From NCBI GenBank assembly GCA_009996555.1, contig JAACZX010000128.1, positions 1-6,849 on the forward strand: DNA of 6,849 bases. Reading direction: 5' to 3'. A program made the translations under genes and the position numbers. Numbering within the stretch: position 1 is the stretch's first letter; each line of letters begins with the position of its first letter. This stretch comes from Chitinophagaceae bacterium (GTDB taxonomy: Bacteria > Bacteroidota > Bacteroidia > Chitinophagales > Chitinophagaceae). Shown piece by piece: positions 1-5,893 of this stretch. Below the pieces are notes generated by a model, which ran no database searches, was not told where the DNA came from, and worked only from the letters and a program-made list of their open reading frames with translations.

Positions 1-83
1 TCTGTTCTGCGTTCGTTTCTTTCCTGGGCAAATGATGTAACAACAATCAATAAAAAAGAAAAACTGAGGTATACTGTTTTCAC
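1..83 (-). CDS. Probable exported protein, N-terminal fragment (signal peptide only)
   Basis: A minus-strand reading frame opens with GTG at 83-81 and stays open to the window edge (27 codons). It starts M/V-K-T, continues with a hydrophobic stretch (residues 4-18, including FLLIVVTSFA) and then has A-Q followed by a charged stretch, ERNERRT. That is the layout of a type I signal peptide, with a likely cut at about A19-Q20 or just after Q20, an ending (FAQ) very common in Bacteroidota exported proteins. No ATG is available in this frame, so GTG is the only reasonable start; AAGG lies just upstream but very close. The mature protein is outside the window, so no function can be given. A plus-strand frame is also open here (1-201) but encodes nothing recognisable. 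The main risk is that a hydrophobic frame in AT-rich DNA mimics a signal peptide. Confidence 0.5.
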   Translation of the reverse strand, partial: MKTVYLSFSFLLIVVTSFAQERNERRT

Positions 84-93
84 AAGCCTTGTG
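81..93. repeat. 13-base perfect palindrome at a putative GTG start
   Basis: CACAAG and CTTGTG are exact reverse complements around a single central C. The left arm contains the complement of the proposed GTG start of the minus-strand exported-protein gene, so a bound protein or a short hairpin here could affect its expression. It also lies between that gene and the divergent OsmC gene. Six-base arms can occur by chance, so a regulatory role is only a suggestion. Confidence 0.35.
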
Positions 94-178
94 TTATTTA
101 AAGTAAATTTACAGATTAAAACGATAGATGCAGCATTGTGGTATCTTGCAGCTTTAACTTCACAAATTTTTATTACAG

Positions 179-583
179 ATGACATCCTCCATTGTTTATA
201 AAGGCGAATTAAGAACCGAAGCAACACATGTACACAGCCAATCAATTGTGGAAACAGATGCGCCATTAGATAACCAGGGAAAGGCAGAAAGGTTCTCTCC
301 TACTGATCTTGTAGCAACAGCATTGGGCAGCTGCATGCTCACCATTATGGGTATTAAAGCAAGAGATATGCAGGTTGACCTGCAGGGGCTGAAGATCGAT
401 ATTCAGAAACACATGAAACCGGAACCACGCCGTATTGCTGCTGTTGATGTAACATTTCATTTTCCTGCCGGTTTGCAACTGGACGATAAACAAAAAAAGA
501 TCCTGGAAAATGCAGCCCTCACCTGCCCTGTGGCAAAAAGCCTTGATCCTGCTATTGAACAGAACGTAGTGTTTAACTGGTAA
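179..583 (+). CDS. OsmC family protein (peroxiredoxin-like)
   Basis: This is a complete 134-residue protein of the OsmC/Ohr superfamily, whose members are small cytoplasmic homodimers that reduce organic or fatty-acid hydroperoxides with a pair of cysteines. Both expected cysteines are present: C52 in the SPTDLVATALGSC helix (residues 40-52) and C116 in the T-C-P-V-A-K-S segment (115-121). Length is normal for the family. The sequence resembles the general OsmC branch more than classical Ohr, so 'OsmC family' is the safe name; the physiological substrate is not evident. ATG at 179 is the first good start and is preceded by an AT-rich stretch rather than a strong Shine-Dalgarno, as usual in Bacteroidota. 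Its stop lies 11 bases inside the end of the convergent DUF2851 gene. I see no convincing promoter in 84-178; TATCTTGC at 142-149 is only a partial match to TAnnTTTG. Confidence 0.93.
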   Translation: MTSSIVYKGELRTEATHVHSQSIVETDAPLDNQGKAERFSPTDLVATALGSCMLTIMGIKARDMQVDLQGLKIDIQKHMKPEPRRIAAVDVTFHFPAGLQLDDKQKKILENAALTCPVAKSLDPAIEQNVVFNW

Positions 584-1841
584 TTTTTTGTTTGAGCAGG
601 TTGTTGCCCACAGCACACCGTAAACAATGCCGTGCATCGCAGTAATTCTTTTTCAGGTAAAGTAAAGCCTGCGAATCAAATGCCGACTGATGTTCTGCAC
701 CGGCCTGCTCCCATTTTACAGTAAGGCTGTTTTTTTCTTTTGGCAATTGCTGCAGCCATTGAATGGCACGCTCCTTCAGTTGACTGTTATTGTGCTCACT
801 GGCATAAACAAACAGCAAAGGCAGTACAGTATTAATAAGAAGATTATTGATCATGCTTTCACCAAGGTTCTTTTTGCGGAAAGAACTTTCTTCATCAAAC
901 ACATAATGGTAGTGCCAGTAATCATTGGCTGTAACGGCAAACATTTTCTTCAGCTCTTCCAGTGATTTTGCTTCTGTTATTTTGGAAAACAAATGACTGG
1001 ATGCATGAATTAAGCTGGCCAGTTGTGCCAACCGTATACTCGGAAAATTAGAAGGCCGCATGCGTAAAAAATGCAGCAGCTGTGCAACAGGCTTCAACTT
1101 ATATTTCGACTGGAGAAACCGGTATTCTTTCTGCAACATAACCGGATACTGTTCTGTAAACTCCTTTTCTAATAATCCCGCCTGCCCCAGTAACAGCGCC
1201 TCCAGCTGCAACAACTGGTTCTTATGCTTTGCCAGCAACGTAACAGGTAAGCTTGCGGCAACAGCTTCAAATGCATCGCTGTTCAATGGCAAACCAAAAT
1301 TTCTTGCCAGCAGTTGCCAGAACGCTTCTTCCCAATGCCGGTTGGTACGTGCAAGAATATGATGAATAGATTCACTCTTTTGCAACAGTCTTTCTGCAAG
1401 CATCCGCTCTTTCCAGTTTTGCCAGATGACGGTGGGCACATCTGCCAGCATACTGCTGCAGGGAACAAAACGCTGCGCCTGCATCAGGTCATAATAGTAT
1501 GTCAACAGGTTGTTTGAAATACGTCCTTTCAATTCAAGCACAGGAATAGAAGAAGCAGTAGCAACATCATGCTCATACACCACATGCAGGATCACATTTT
1601 GATAATGCGGATCACCATCGTGCTGGTGCTTTTGCCAGTCGCTGCTGCGCAGATGCAGTTCTGCATTACCTGCCCACAGCACATCGTTGATCTTGATTCT
1701 TGCTTCGAGGAAATCGGGACCTTGATTATGATTGAGTGATCCCTGTGTAATGATCTGTACCGGTTCATTGTTGATGGTAACCAGCTGATCACGGTTAAAG
1801 TAAAGATGCTGCCAGATAAACTGCAGAAGGTGTTCGTTCAT
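573..1841 (-). CDS. DUF2851 family protein
   Basis: A 422-residue protein recognised as DUF2851, a family typical of Bacteroidota with no established function. The N-terminal region carries its hallmark segments: GPDF (residues 41-44), GNAELHLRSSDW (58-69), then a His/Asp-rich stretch and N-V-I-L-H-V-V (82-88). The C-terminus has a cysteine cluster (C401, C406, C409) followed by A-V-G-x-x-L-L. The middle is mostly helical and rich in Leu, Gln and Lys. No signal peptide or membrane segment is seen, so it is probably cytoplasmic. The frame extends three codons further to a TTG at 1850, but the ATG at 1841 is preferred because it gives a family-like MNEHLLQFIWQ start. It is the last gene of the minus-strand block, about 120 bases after maf, and its end overlaps the OsmC gene by 11 bases. 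Confidence 0.9.
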   Translation of the reverse strand: MNEHLLQFIWQHLYFNRDQLVTINNEPVQIITQGSLNHNQGPDFLEARIKINDVLWAGNAELHLRSSDWQKHQHDGDPHYQNVILHVVYEHDVATASSIPVLELKGRISNNLLTYYYDLMQAQRFVPCSSMLADVPTVIWQNWKERMLAERLLQKSESIHHILARTNRHWEEAFWQLLARNFGLPLNSDAFEAVAASLPVTLLAKHKNQLLQLEALLLGQAGLLEKEFTEQYPVMLQKEYRFLQSKYKLKPVAQLLHFLRMRPSNFPSIRLAQLASLIHASSHLFSKITEAKSLEELKKMFAVTANDYWHYHYVFDEESSFRKKNLGESMINNLLINTVLPLLFVYASEHNNSQLKERAIQWLQQLPKEKNSLTVKWEQAGAEHQSAFDSQALLYLKKNYCDARHCLRCAVGNNLLKQKITS

Positions 1842-1848
1842 GAGGAAC

Positions 1849-1961
1849 AATTTGAAAATGTGCGAATTGGTTAATGTGAAAATTAAACAATCTCTTTTGC
1901 TTTATCAATACTGCAGCGTATAAATCCGGCAACCCGATTTTCAGGTTTCCATTTTCAAATT
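1849..1961. repeat. Intergenic inverted repeat with 12-base perfect arms
   Basis: AATTTGAAAATG at 1849-1860 and CATTTTCAAATT at 1950-1961 are exact reverse complements separated by 89 bases, between the end of maf and the start of the DUF2851 gene. Related TCAAATT words continue past the right arm to 1977, into the last codons of maf. The layout suggests an intergenic repeat element rather than a simple terminator: the loop is long, the stem is AT-rich and no T-tract follows. The only other element proposed inside it is the weak promoter candidate at 1878-1908. Confidence 0.6.
1878..1908 (-). promoter_or_regulatory. Candidate Bacteroidota promoter for the DUF2851 gene
   Basis: On the minus strand a TTG (1908-1906) is followed after 20 bases by TAATTTTC (1885-1878), which matches the Bacteroidota -33 TTG / -7 TAnnTTTG pattern except for the last base. 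It lies 36 bases upstream of the ATG at 1841 in the longest gap on that side of the block, so DUF2851 could be transcribed separately from maf. This is motif matching only, in AT-rich DNA. Confidence 0.3.
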
Positions 1962-1963
1962 AC

Positions 1964-2530
1964 CTAATTCTCAAATTCCTTTAACGCTTTCACCACCCTG
2001 CTCACCGGCAGGCCCATCACATTATAAAAATCGCCTTTCACACGTTTAATGCCCACAACGCCTATCCATTCCTGTATGGCATAAGCCCCGGCTTTATCAT
2101 AAGGCTGGTACTTATTTACATAAAATTCGATCTGCGCTTTACTGAGTTGATGAAACTCTACTTCGGTTATATCAGCAAATGCAAGTTCTGCATCATCACG
2201 CATGAACACAACGCCTGTAATAACTTCATGTGTTTGCCCGGACAGTTCGCTTAAAATAGCAATAGCATTTTCTTTATTGACCGGTTTACCAATTACTTTA
2301 CCGTTGAGGACAACAATGGTATCGGCCGCAAGAATTAAACGGTCATGACTCAGTTCTTCTTTTACCGCCAGTGCTTTGTTACGGGCAATGTACACAGGCA
2401 CCTGCTCAATAGCCAACGAAGCCGGATACATTTCATCCGTATCCTTTACCATAACATCAAAAGGAATTTCAGCCCATTCAAGCAGCTGTTTCCTTCTTGG
2501 CGATCTTGATGCAAGTATAATCCGTTCCAT
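1964..2530 (-). CDS. maf: Maf family nucleoside triphosphate pyrophosphatase
   Basis: A 188-residue Maf/YhdE-type enzyme. The family hydrolyses nucleoside triphosphates to the monophosphate and pyrophosphate, preferring dTTP/UTP or modified pyrimidine nucleotides, and is thought to keep odd nucleotides out of DNA and RNA. Visible motifs: the N-terminal S-R-S-P-R-R loop (residues 8-13), A-A-D-T with the catalytic Asp D70 (68-71), G-K-P (81-83), S-G-x-T-H-E-V-I-T-G (97-106) and Y-D-K-A-G-A-Y-A-I-Q-E-W (144-155). The last is the pattern of the dTTP/UTP-specific subgroup. Length is normal. Its ATG shares one base with the stop of the upstream UbiA gene (TGATG), which points to translational coupling. 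The last codons (K-E-F-E-N) lie in DNA resembling the adjacent intergenic repeat. Confidence 0.95.
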   Translation of the reverse strand: MERIILASRSPRRKQLLEWAEIPFDVMVKDTDEMYPASLAIEQVPVYIARNKALAVKEELSHDRLILAADTIVVLNGKVIGKPVNKENAIAILSELSGQTHEVITGVVFMRDDAELAFADITEVEFHQLSKAQIEFYVNKYQPYDKAGAYAIQEWIGVVGIKRVKGDFYNVMGLPVSRVVKALKEFEN

Positions 2531-3474
2531 CAGGCAAAAAATTTAAACAGGATCATCGATACGATACCGGTAAAAATGATGGCTTTGATCCACTTACTCA
2601 GCCTGGTAAAATCTGCTGTTTTATTTGCTTTCAGCAATAAGTACATAACATAAGCCGACGGCACAATAATGAGTAAGAGATTATAAGCAACTGCCACCCA
2701 CATTTTAAACTGCAAAATGTAAAACAGCACAATCAATAATAATACCAATAAGATTACCAGCCAGATGCTGACAAACACTTTTGAAAATGAAACACCCCAG
2801 ACAATGGGCATGGTTTTACAACCGTATTTTGCATCGCCATCCATATCCTCAACATCTTTCACCACTTCACGGATAAGGGTAATGATAAATGCAAACGCAG
2901 AGTAAAGAATGGCTAACCGCAGCAGTTTCTGATGCGAACCTGATTGCACCGGATGCATAAGATCAATACTGTAATGCAGTGTTAACAGGTACACCACAAA
3001 CACAACCCAGGCGGTAAGTAATGAAATAAGAATATTACCCGTGAGTAACCGCTTTTTGAATGTAGTGCTGTAAAACCACAGTACAAACACGCAGCCTGTA
3101 TTGGCAAACCCAATGACCCAGTTGCCGTTTTGCAGACCAATATAAAAACCCATCAACACACCTGCAAAAGAAAAGAACATGTGAAAAAAGATAGCCCAGC
3201 GGCGACTGATGCCTCTGTCAACAACCATCTTGTCGGGTTTATTCACCAGGTCAATGTTCAGATCAAAATAATCATTGATCACATAACCGGCTGCTGCAAT
3301 AAAAACGGAAGACAAACAAAGAACCCAGAAGAGTGCATGAAATTCACGGGTCATGTGCAGGTCCCCAAACATAACAGGCTGCACCACACAATAGAAAAAA
3401 AGCACTTGTGTTAATGCAATAAAAACCAGGTTGGGCCAACGGATAAGTTTAAAAAAATCGGCGAGCTTTTGCAT
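2530..3474 (-). CDS. UbiA-family prenyltransferase, geranylgeranylglycerol-phosphate geranylgeranyltransferase-like
   Basis: A 314-residue integral membrane protein with about nine hydrophobic segments (near 13-33, 45-65, 95-113, 118-136, 146-166, 185-202, 231-253, 257-283 and 294-312). Both Asp-rich motifs of the UbiA superfamily are intact: N67-D68-Y-F-D71-L-N-I-D75 and D207-V-E-D210-M-D212-G-D214; these bind the Mg2+-diphosphate of the prenyl donor. The second motif, preceded by R-E-V-V-K and followed by A-K-Y-G, looks like the archaeal enzyme that adds the second geranylgeranyl chain to glycerol-1-phosphate lipids, which is why Bacteroidota homologues often carry that name. The true acceptor in bacteria is not evident from sequence; a quinone or other lipid acceptor remains possible. 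The stop overlaps the maf start by one base. Upstream is a 117-base gap with an inverted repeat. Confidence 0.88.
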   Translation of the reverse strand: MQKLADFFKLIRWPNLVFIALTQVLFFYCVVQPVMFGDLHMTREFHALFWVLCLSSVFIAAAGYVINDYFDLNIDLVNKPDKMVVDRGISRRWAIFFHMFFSFAGVLMGFYIGLQNGNWVIGFANTGCVFVLWFYSTTFKKRLLTGNILISLLTAWVVFVVYLLTLHYSIDLMHPVQSGSHQKLLRLAILYSAFAFIITLIREVVKDVEDMDGDAKYGCKTMPIVWGVSFSKVFVSIWLVILLVLLLIVLFYILQFKMWVAVAYNLLLIIVPSAYVMYLLLKANKTADFTRLSKWIKAIIFTGIVSMILFKFFA

Positions 3475-3517
3475 TACGTTATTTGTGCCGTGAAGATAAG
3501 TTGGAATTGGGAATTAA

Positions 3518-3583
3518 GTTATGAGTTAAAGGTTATGAGTTACGGATACGTTTACTTTCAACCCATAACTCTTAACCCATAAC
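3518..3583. repeat. Intergenic inverted repeat made of 10-base tandem units
   Basis: The left arm (3518-3541) holds two copies of GTTATGAGTT separated by AAAG. The right arm (3560-3583) holds two copies of AACCCATAAC separated by TCTT. The 24-base arms pair with four mismatches (20 of 24) across an 18-base loop. Within each arm the two units are identical, while the arms differ by one A/G change per unit. It fills most of the gap between the KdsC-like gene (stop at 3592) and the UbiA gene. There is no T-tract on either side, so a classical intrinsic terminator is unlikely; it looks like a dispersed intergenic repeat able to form a hairpin in RNA. Confidence 0.7.
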
Positions 3584-3591
3584 CAACTTTC

Positions 3592-4116
3592 CTACTTCGC
3601 ACTTACAATTTGCGAATCTATAGCCCAATCGTTATTCAGCTTCAATACCTTTTCAATAACTTCTCTTGCACAGCCTTTTCCGCCGCCAAGTGTAGATATA
3701 AATGTTGAAATAGCTTTGATCTCCGGTACTGCATCAGCAGGGCAGGCCGATAAACCCACCAGTTTCATCACATCAAGGTCAGGAATATCATCACCCATAA
3801 ACAGTGTTTCTTCCCATTTCAAATGATTGGCCAAAAGGTATTTCGCCAGCACTTCTTCTTTATCCTTCACTTTCATAAACACATTACGCACGCCCAGGTA
3901 TTCAAACCGTTCTGCACAGGGTTTACTGATACCTCCGGATATAATCACCACATTGTACCCTTTTTTAGCCGCTAACTGCAAGGCATAACCGTCTTTTACA
4001 TTCATGGTGCGGATGTGCTCATTACCGGGCAGGATCATGAGTGAGCCATCGGTAAGCACTCCGTCAATATCAAACACAAAAGTTTTAATGCGTGTAAAAC
4101 GTTCAAGCAGGTTCAT
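3592..4116 (-). CDS. KdsC-like HAD phosphatase (3-deoxy-D-manno-octulosonate 8-phosphate phosphatase family)
   Basis: A 174-residue haloacid-dehalogenase phosphatase of the capless KdsC type, active as a tetramer in the cytoplasm. KdsC removes phosphate from Kdo-8-P during synthesis of the inner core of lipopolysaccharide. Motif I is F-D-I-D-G-V-L-T-D-G with nucleophile D16 and acid/base D18; motif II is the S60-G-G loop; motif III Lys is in K-V-K-D-K-E-E (K86 most likely); motif IV is M-G-D109-D110-I-P-D. The N-V-K-D-G segment (39-43) and the C-terminal G-G-G-K-G-C-A-R-E (144-152) are also typical of KdsC. No other Kdo or lipopolysaccharide gene is in the window, so the substrate is not backed by context and a related sugar phosphate (as in N-acylneuraminate-9-phosphatase relatives) is possible. 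It starts 24 bases after the DUF2520 gene and is probably cotranscribed with it. Confidence 0.9.
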   Translation of the reverse strand: MNLLERFTRIKTFVFDIDGVLTDGSLMILPGNEHIRTMNVKDGYALQLAAKKGYNVVIISGGISKPCAERFEYLGVRNVFMKVKDKEEVLAKYLLANHLKWEETLFMGDDIPDLDVMKLVGLSACPADAVPEIKAISTFISTLGGGKGCAREVIEKVLKLNNDWAIDSQIVSAK

Positions 4117-4140
4117 AACACAATGTTACGGCAGAAGAAT

Positions 4141-4908
4141 TTATTTTTTCCGGTAGAGCTTGCCGATACTGTCCGAAAGTTCCCGGTAAAGATCCTGCAG
4201 GTGCTCATCAATTTCCAGCAGCAGCAAATGTTTTTTGATGGTTTCTTCATCGCCCCTGCGTGCAGGCCCGGTCTGCATATCAACCGCATGGCCCTGTGTT
4301 AGCCGGCAAGCCACTTCAATAATGAGTGGATGCAGCAATTTAAAATCGAGCCGACGGTCTTTGCAGTAATCTTCTGTTAATGCATAAAGATGATTGGTAA
4401 AATTGCTCACCATCACTGCTGCCAGGTGCATTTTAAGCCGGGTTTCATCATCTGCATATTCTACATGGTCAGACAGTGAAGCAGCAAAATCTTCCAGCAA
4501 TGCATTTACTTCGTCCGAACTGCCATCAATTAAAAAAGGAACCGGAGGAATAACGATCATTTCCTTCCGCAGGCTTTGCAGCGGGTACAGCACACCGTAA
4601 TCGGCCGAACTGTTTTTCAGCAGCTCCTTACTTACCGATCCCGCTGTATGTACCAGCACCTTTCGCTTCAACTTCAGTTGTTTTGCCAGCTCGGGAATAG
4701 CAGTATCAGAAACTGCCATAATGCAGATATCAGCTTCTGCACTAAGTTCATCAAAAGAAGTAATGGGCTGTGCATGCACTTTGGCTGCCAGCACTTTTGC
4801 ATGATCGAAATTGCGGCTCCACACCTGCACCACTTCGTGTTCGGCCTTCACGATCATTTTAGCTAATACAGTGGCAGTATTACCCGACCCGAGCAGGATT
4901 ACTTTCAT
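4141..4908 (-). CDS. Rossmann-fold and DUF2520 domain-containing protein
   Basis: A 255-residue protein with an N-terminal NAD(P)-binding Rossmann domain and a C-terminal DUF2520 helical domain, the layout of 6-phosphogluconate-dehydrogenase-like and F420/NADP-oxidoreductase-like proteins. The nucleotide-binding loop is G7-S-G9-N-T-A12 after the first beta strand (KVILL), and the strand ending V-W-S-R (29-32) suggests NADP(H) preference. Later marks are A-V-S-D-T-A-I-P-E (65-73), V-H-T-A-G-S (86-91), the helix with H161-L-A-A (161-164) and T-G-P-A-R-R-G-D (213-220). No reaction has been assigned to this family to my knowledge, so 'putative oxidoreductase' is as far as the sequence goes. It is the first gene of the minus-strand block, 66 bases from the divergent alpha/beta hydrolase start. 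Confidence 0.9.
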   Translation of the reverse strand: MKVILLGSGNTATVLAKMIVKAEHEVVQVWSRNFDHAKVLAAKVHAQPITSFDELSAEADICIMAVSDTAIPELAKQLKLKRKVLVHTAGSVSKELLKNSSADYGVLYPLQSLRKEMIVIPPVPFLIDGSSDEVNALLEDFAASLSDHVEYADDETRLKMHLAAVMVSNFTNHLYALTEDYCKDRRLDFKLLHPLIIEVACRLTQGHAVDMQTGPARRGDEETIKKHLLLLEIDEHLQDLYRELSDSIGKLYRKK

Positions 4909-4974
4909 TTTGACAGTGCGTTAGTGGTGAGGAAGAAGTAATTTGCAACAAAGTAAATCATCCTCCGCAAGAAA
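4909..4974. promoter_or_regulatory. Divergent promoter region
   Basis: These 66 bases separate two divergent start codons, so any promoters for the minus-strand block and for the alpha/beta hydrolase must lie here or inside the genes. TAATTTG at 4939-4945 (plus) and TACTTTG on the minus strand (about 4957-4951) resemble the Bacteroidota -7 element TAnnTTTG but are each one base short. No well-spaced TTG -33 element accompanies either. The location is firm; the exact elements are not. Confidence 0.35.
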
Positions 4975-5817
4975 ATGAAACTCGCCCAAAAATTAGTGAT
5001 CGGTTATTACCGCACCAAGCTCAACATCTTTGCCAAACTATCGAAACGCAAAGCCGCTGAAAAAGCATTTGAATTATTCTGCACGCCGTATGTTTCCAAT
5101 AAAAAGAAAGCACCTGCTGTGTTTGAAAAAGCAGAGAAACTTCATTTGAAATTTGAACAATACAATCTTGTTGGCTACCGCTGGAATCATCCGCAACCAA
5201 AAAAGGCGCTGATACTGCACGGGTTTTCATCCACAGTAAAAAAGTTCGATCATTTTGTAATGCCGCTGGTGAAGAAAGGTTATGAAGTAATTGCATTTGA
5301 TGCACCAGCTCATGGCGACAGCAGCGGGAAGACCATCAACGGTTTTCAATACCGTGATACCATCAAAGCAGTCTATGAAAAATTCGGGCCCATTCATTCG
5401 TTCATTGCCCATTCATTTGGCGGACTGGCCCTCTCTCTTTTTATGGAAGAACAGGAATACCAGGAAAATAAAAAGCTGGTATTGATTGCTCCCGCCACTG
5501 AAACCGACAGCGCACTCAACAGCTTTGCAACCTTCTTAAAAGTAGATGATGAAGTGAAGGAAGAAATGCGCAGGATCATTTTTGAAAAGAGCGGTCGCAC
5601 TGCTGACCAGATCTCCATATTCCATGCAGCAAAAAAAATAAAAGCCGATGTATTGTGGATACATGATGAAGAGGACGATGTAACGCCGTGGACCGACGCT
5701 GCTAAAATTCAGGCCGAAAATCATCCCAACTTTCAGTTCATGCTCACCAAAGGTTTAGGCCACCGGCGGATTTACAGGGATAATAAAGTGAAGAAGGCGA
5801 TCATGGAGTTTTTGTAG
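4975..5817 (+). CDS. Alpha/beta hydrolase
   Basis: A 280-residue alpha/beta-hydrolase-fold protein. The oxyanion strand-loop is L-I-L-H82-G83-F (79-84); the strand before the nucleophile helix includes A-F-D-A-P-A-H-G-D-S (107-116). The nucleophile elbow is A-H-S147-F-G-G, with Ala in place of the usual first Gly. The acid is D234 or D235 in D-E-E-D-D-V-T-P, and the base is H263 in G-L-G-H-R-R. The triad is therefore complete and the enzyme should be active, but the substrate (ester, lipid or other) cannot be told. The first 60 residues are basic and partly hydrophobic without a clear signal peptide, so a cytoplasmic or membrane-associated place is likely. ATG at 4975 follows an A-rich stretch. 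It appears to be a single-gene unit; the 94-base gap after it holds the parDE control region. Confidence 0.9.
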   Translation: MKLAQKLVIGYYRTKLNIFAKLSKRKAAEKAFELFCTPYVSNKKKAPAVFEKAEKLHLKFEQYNLVGYRWNHPQPKKALILHGFSSTVKKFDHFVMPLVKKGYEVIAFDAPAHGDSSGKTINGFQYRDTIKAVYEKFGPIHSFIAHSFGGLALSLFMEEQEYQENKKLVLIAPATETDSALNSFATFLKVDDEVKEEMRRIIFEKSGRTADQISIFHAAKKIKADVLWIHDEEDDVTPWTDAAKIQAENHPNFQFMLTKGLGHRRIYRDNKVKKAIMEFL

Positions 5818-5874
5818 CTGTCTGTACTAATCGTTATTAAACCCTGTATTTAACCCTTCATAAAAAAGCAACAG

Positions 5875-5893
5875 GATACCAATTATTGGTATC
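5875..5893. promoter_or_regulatory. Operator-like 19-base palindrome upstream of parDE
   Basis: GATACCAAT and ATTGGTATC are exact reverse complements around one central T, ending 18 bases before the antitoxin ATG. ParD-type antitoxins bind palindromes in their own promoter through an N-terminal ribbon-helix-helix domain, and the ParD-ParE complex strengthens repression. Position and symmetry make this the likely autoregulatory operator. Perfect nine-base arms are unlikely by chance at exactly this place. Confidence 0.75.

Noticed and set aside
1..201. Plus-strand frame open from the left edge to 201
   Set aside because: Its 66-residue translation matches no family I recognise, it overlaps the OsmC start, and the opposite strand has a more convincing signal peptide.
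266..637. Minus-strand 123-codon frame opposite the OsmC gene
   Set aside because: The OsmC gene has clear family motifs in the other strand; this frame has none.
690..1517. Plus-strand open frames inside the DUF2851 gene
   Set aside because: They lie antisense within a well-supported gene and give low-complexity, Cys/Asn/Ser-rich translations with no recognisable domain.
1842..1850. TTG start three codons upstream of the DUF2851 ATG
   Set aside because: The ATG at 1841 gives the family-like N-terminus and is the more common start codon; the extension adds only three residues.
3518..3583. Inverted repeat as an intrinsic terminator of the KdsC-like gene
   Set aside because: The stem is AT-rich with mismatches and no T-run follows the hairpin on the minus strand.
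3518..3583. CRISPR-like array
   Set aside because: Only two short units per arm with four-base spacers and inverted orientation; no Cas genes.
5021..5724. Minus-strand frames opposite the alpha/beta hydrolase
   Set aside because: They are antisense to a gene with a complete catalytic triad and have no recognisable features.
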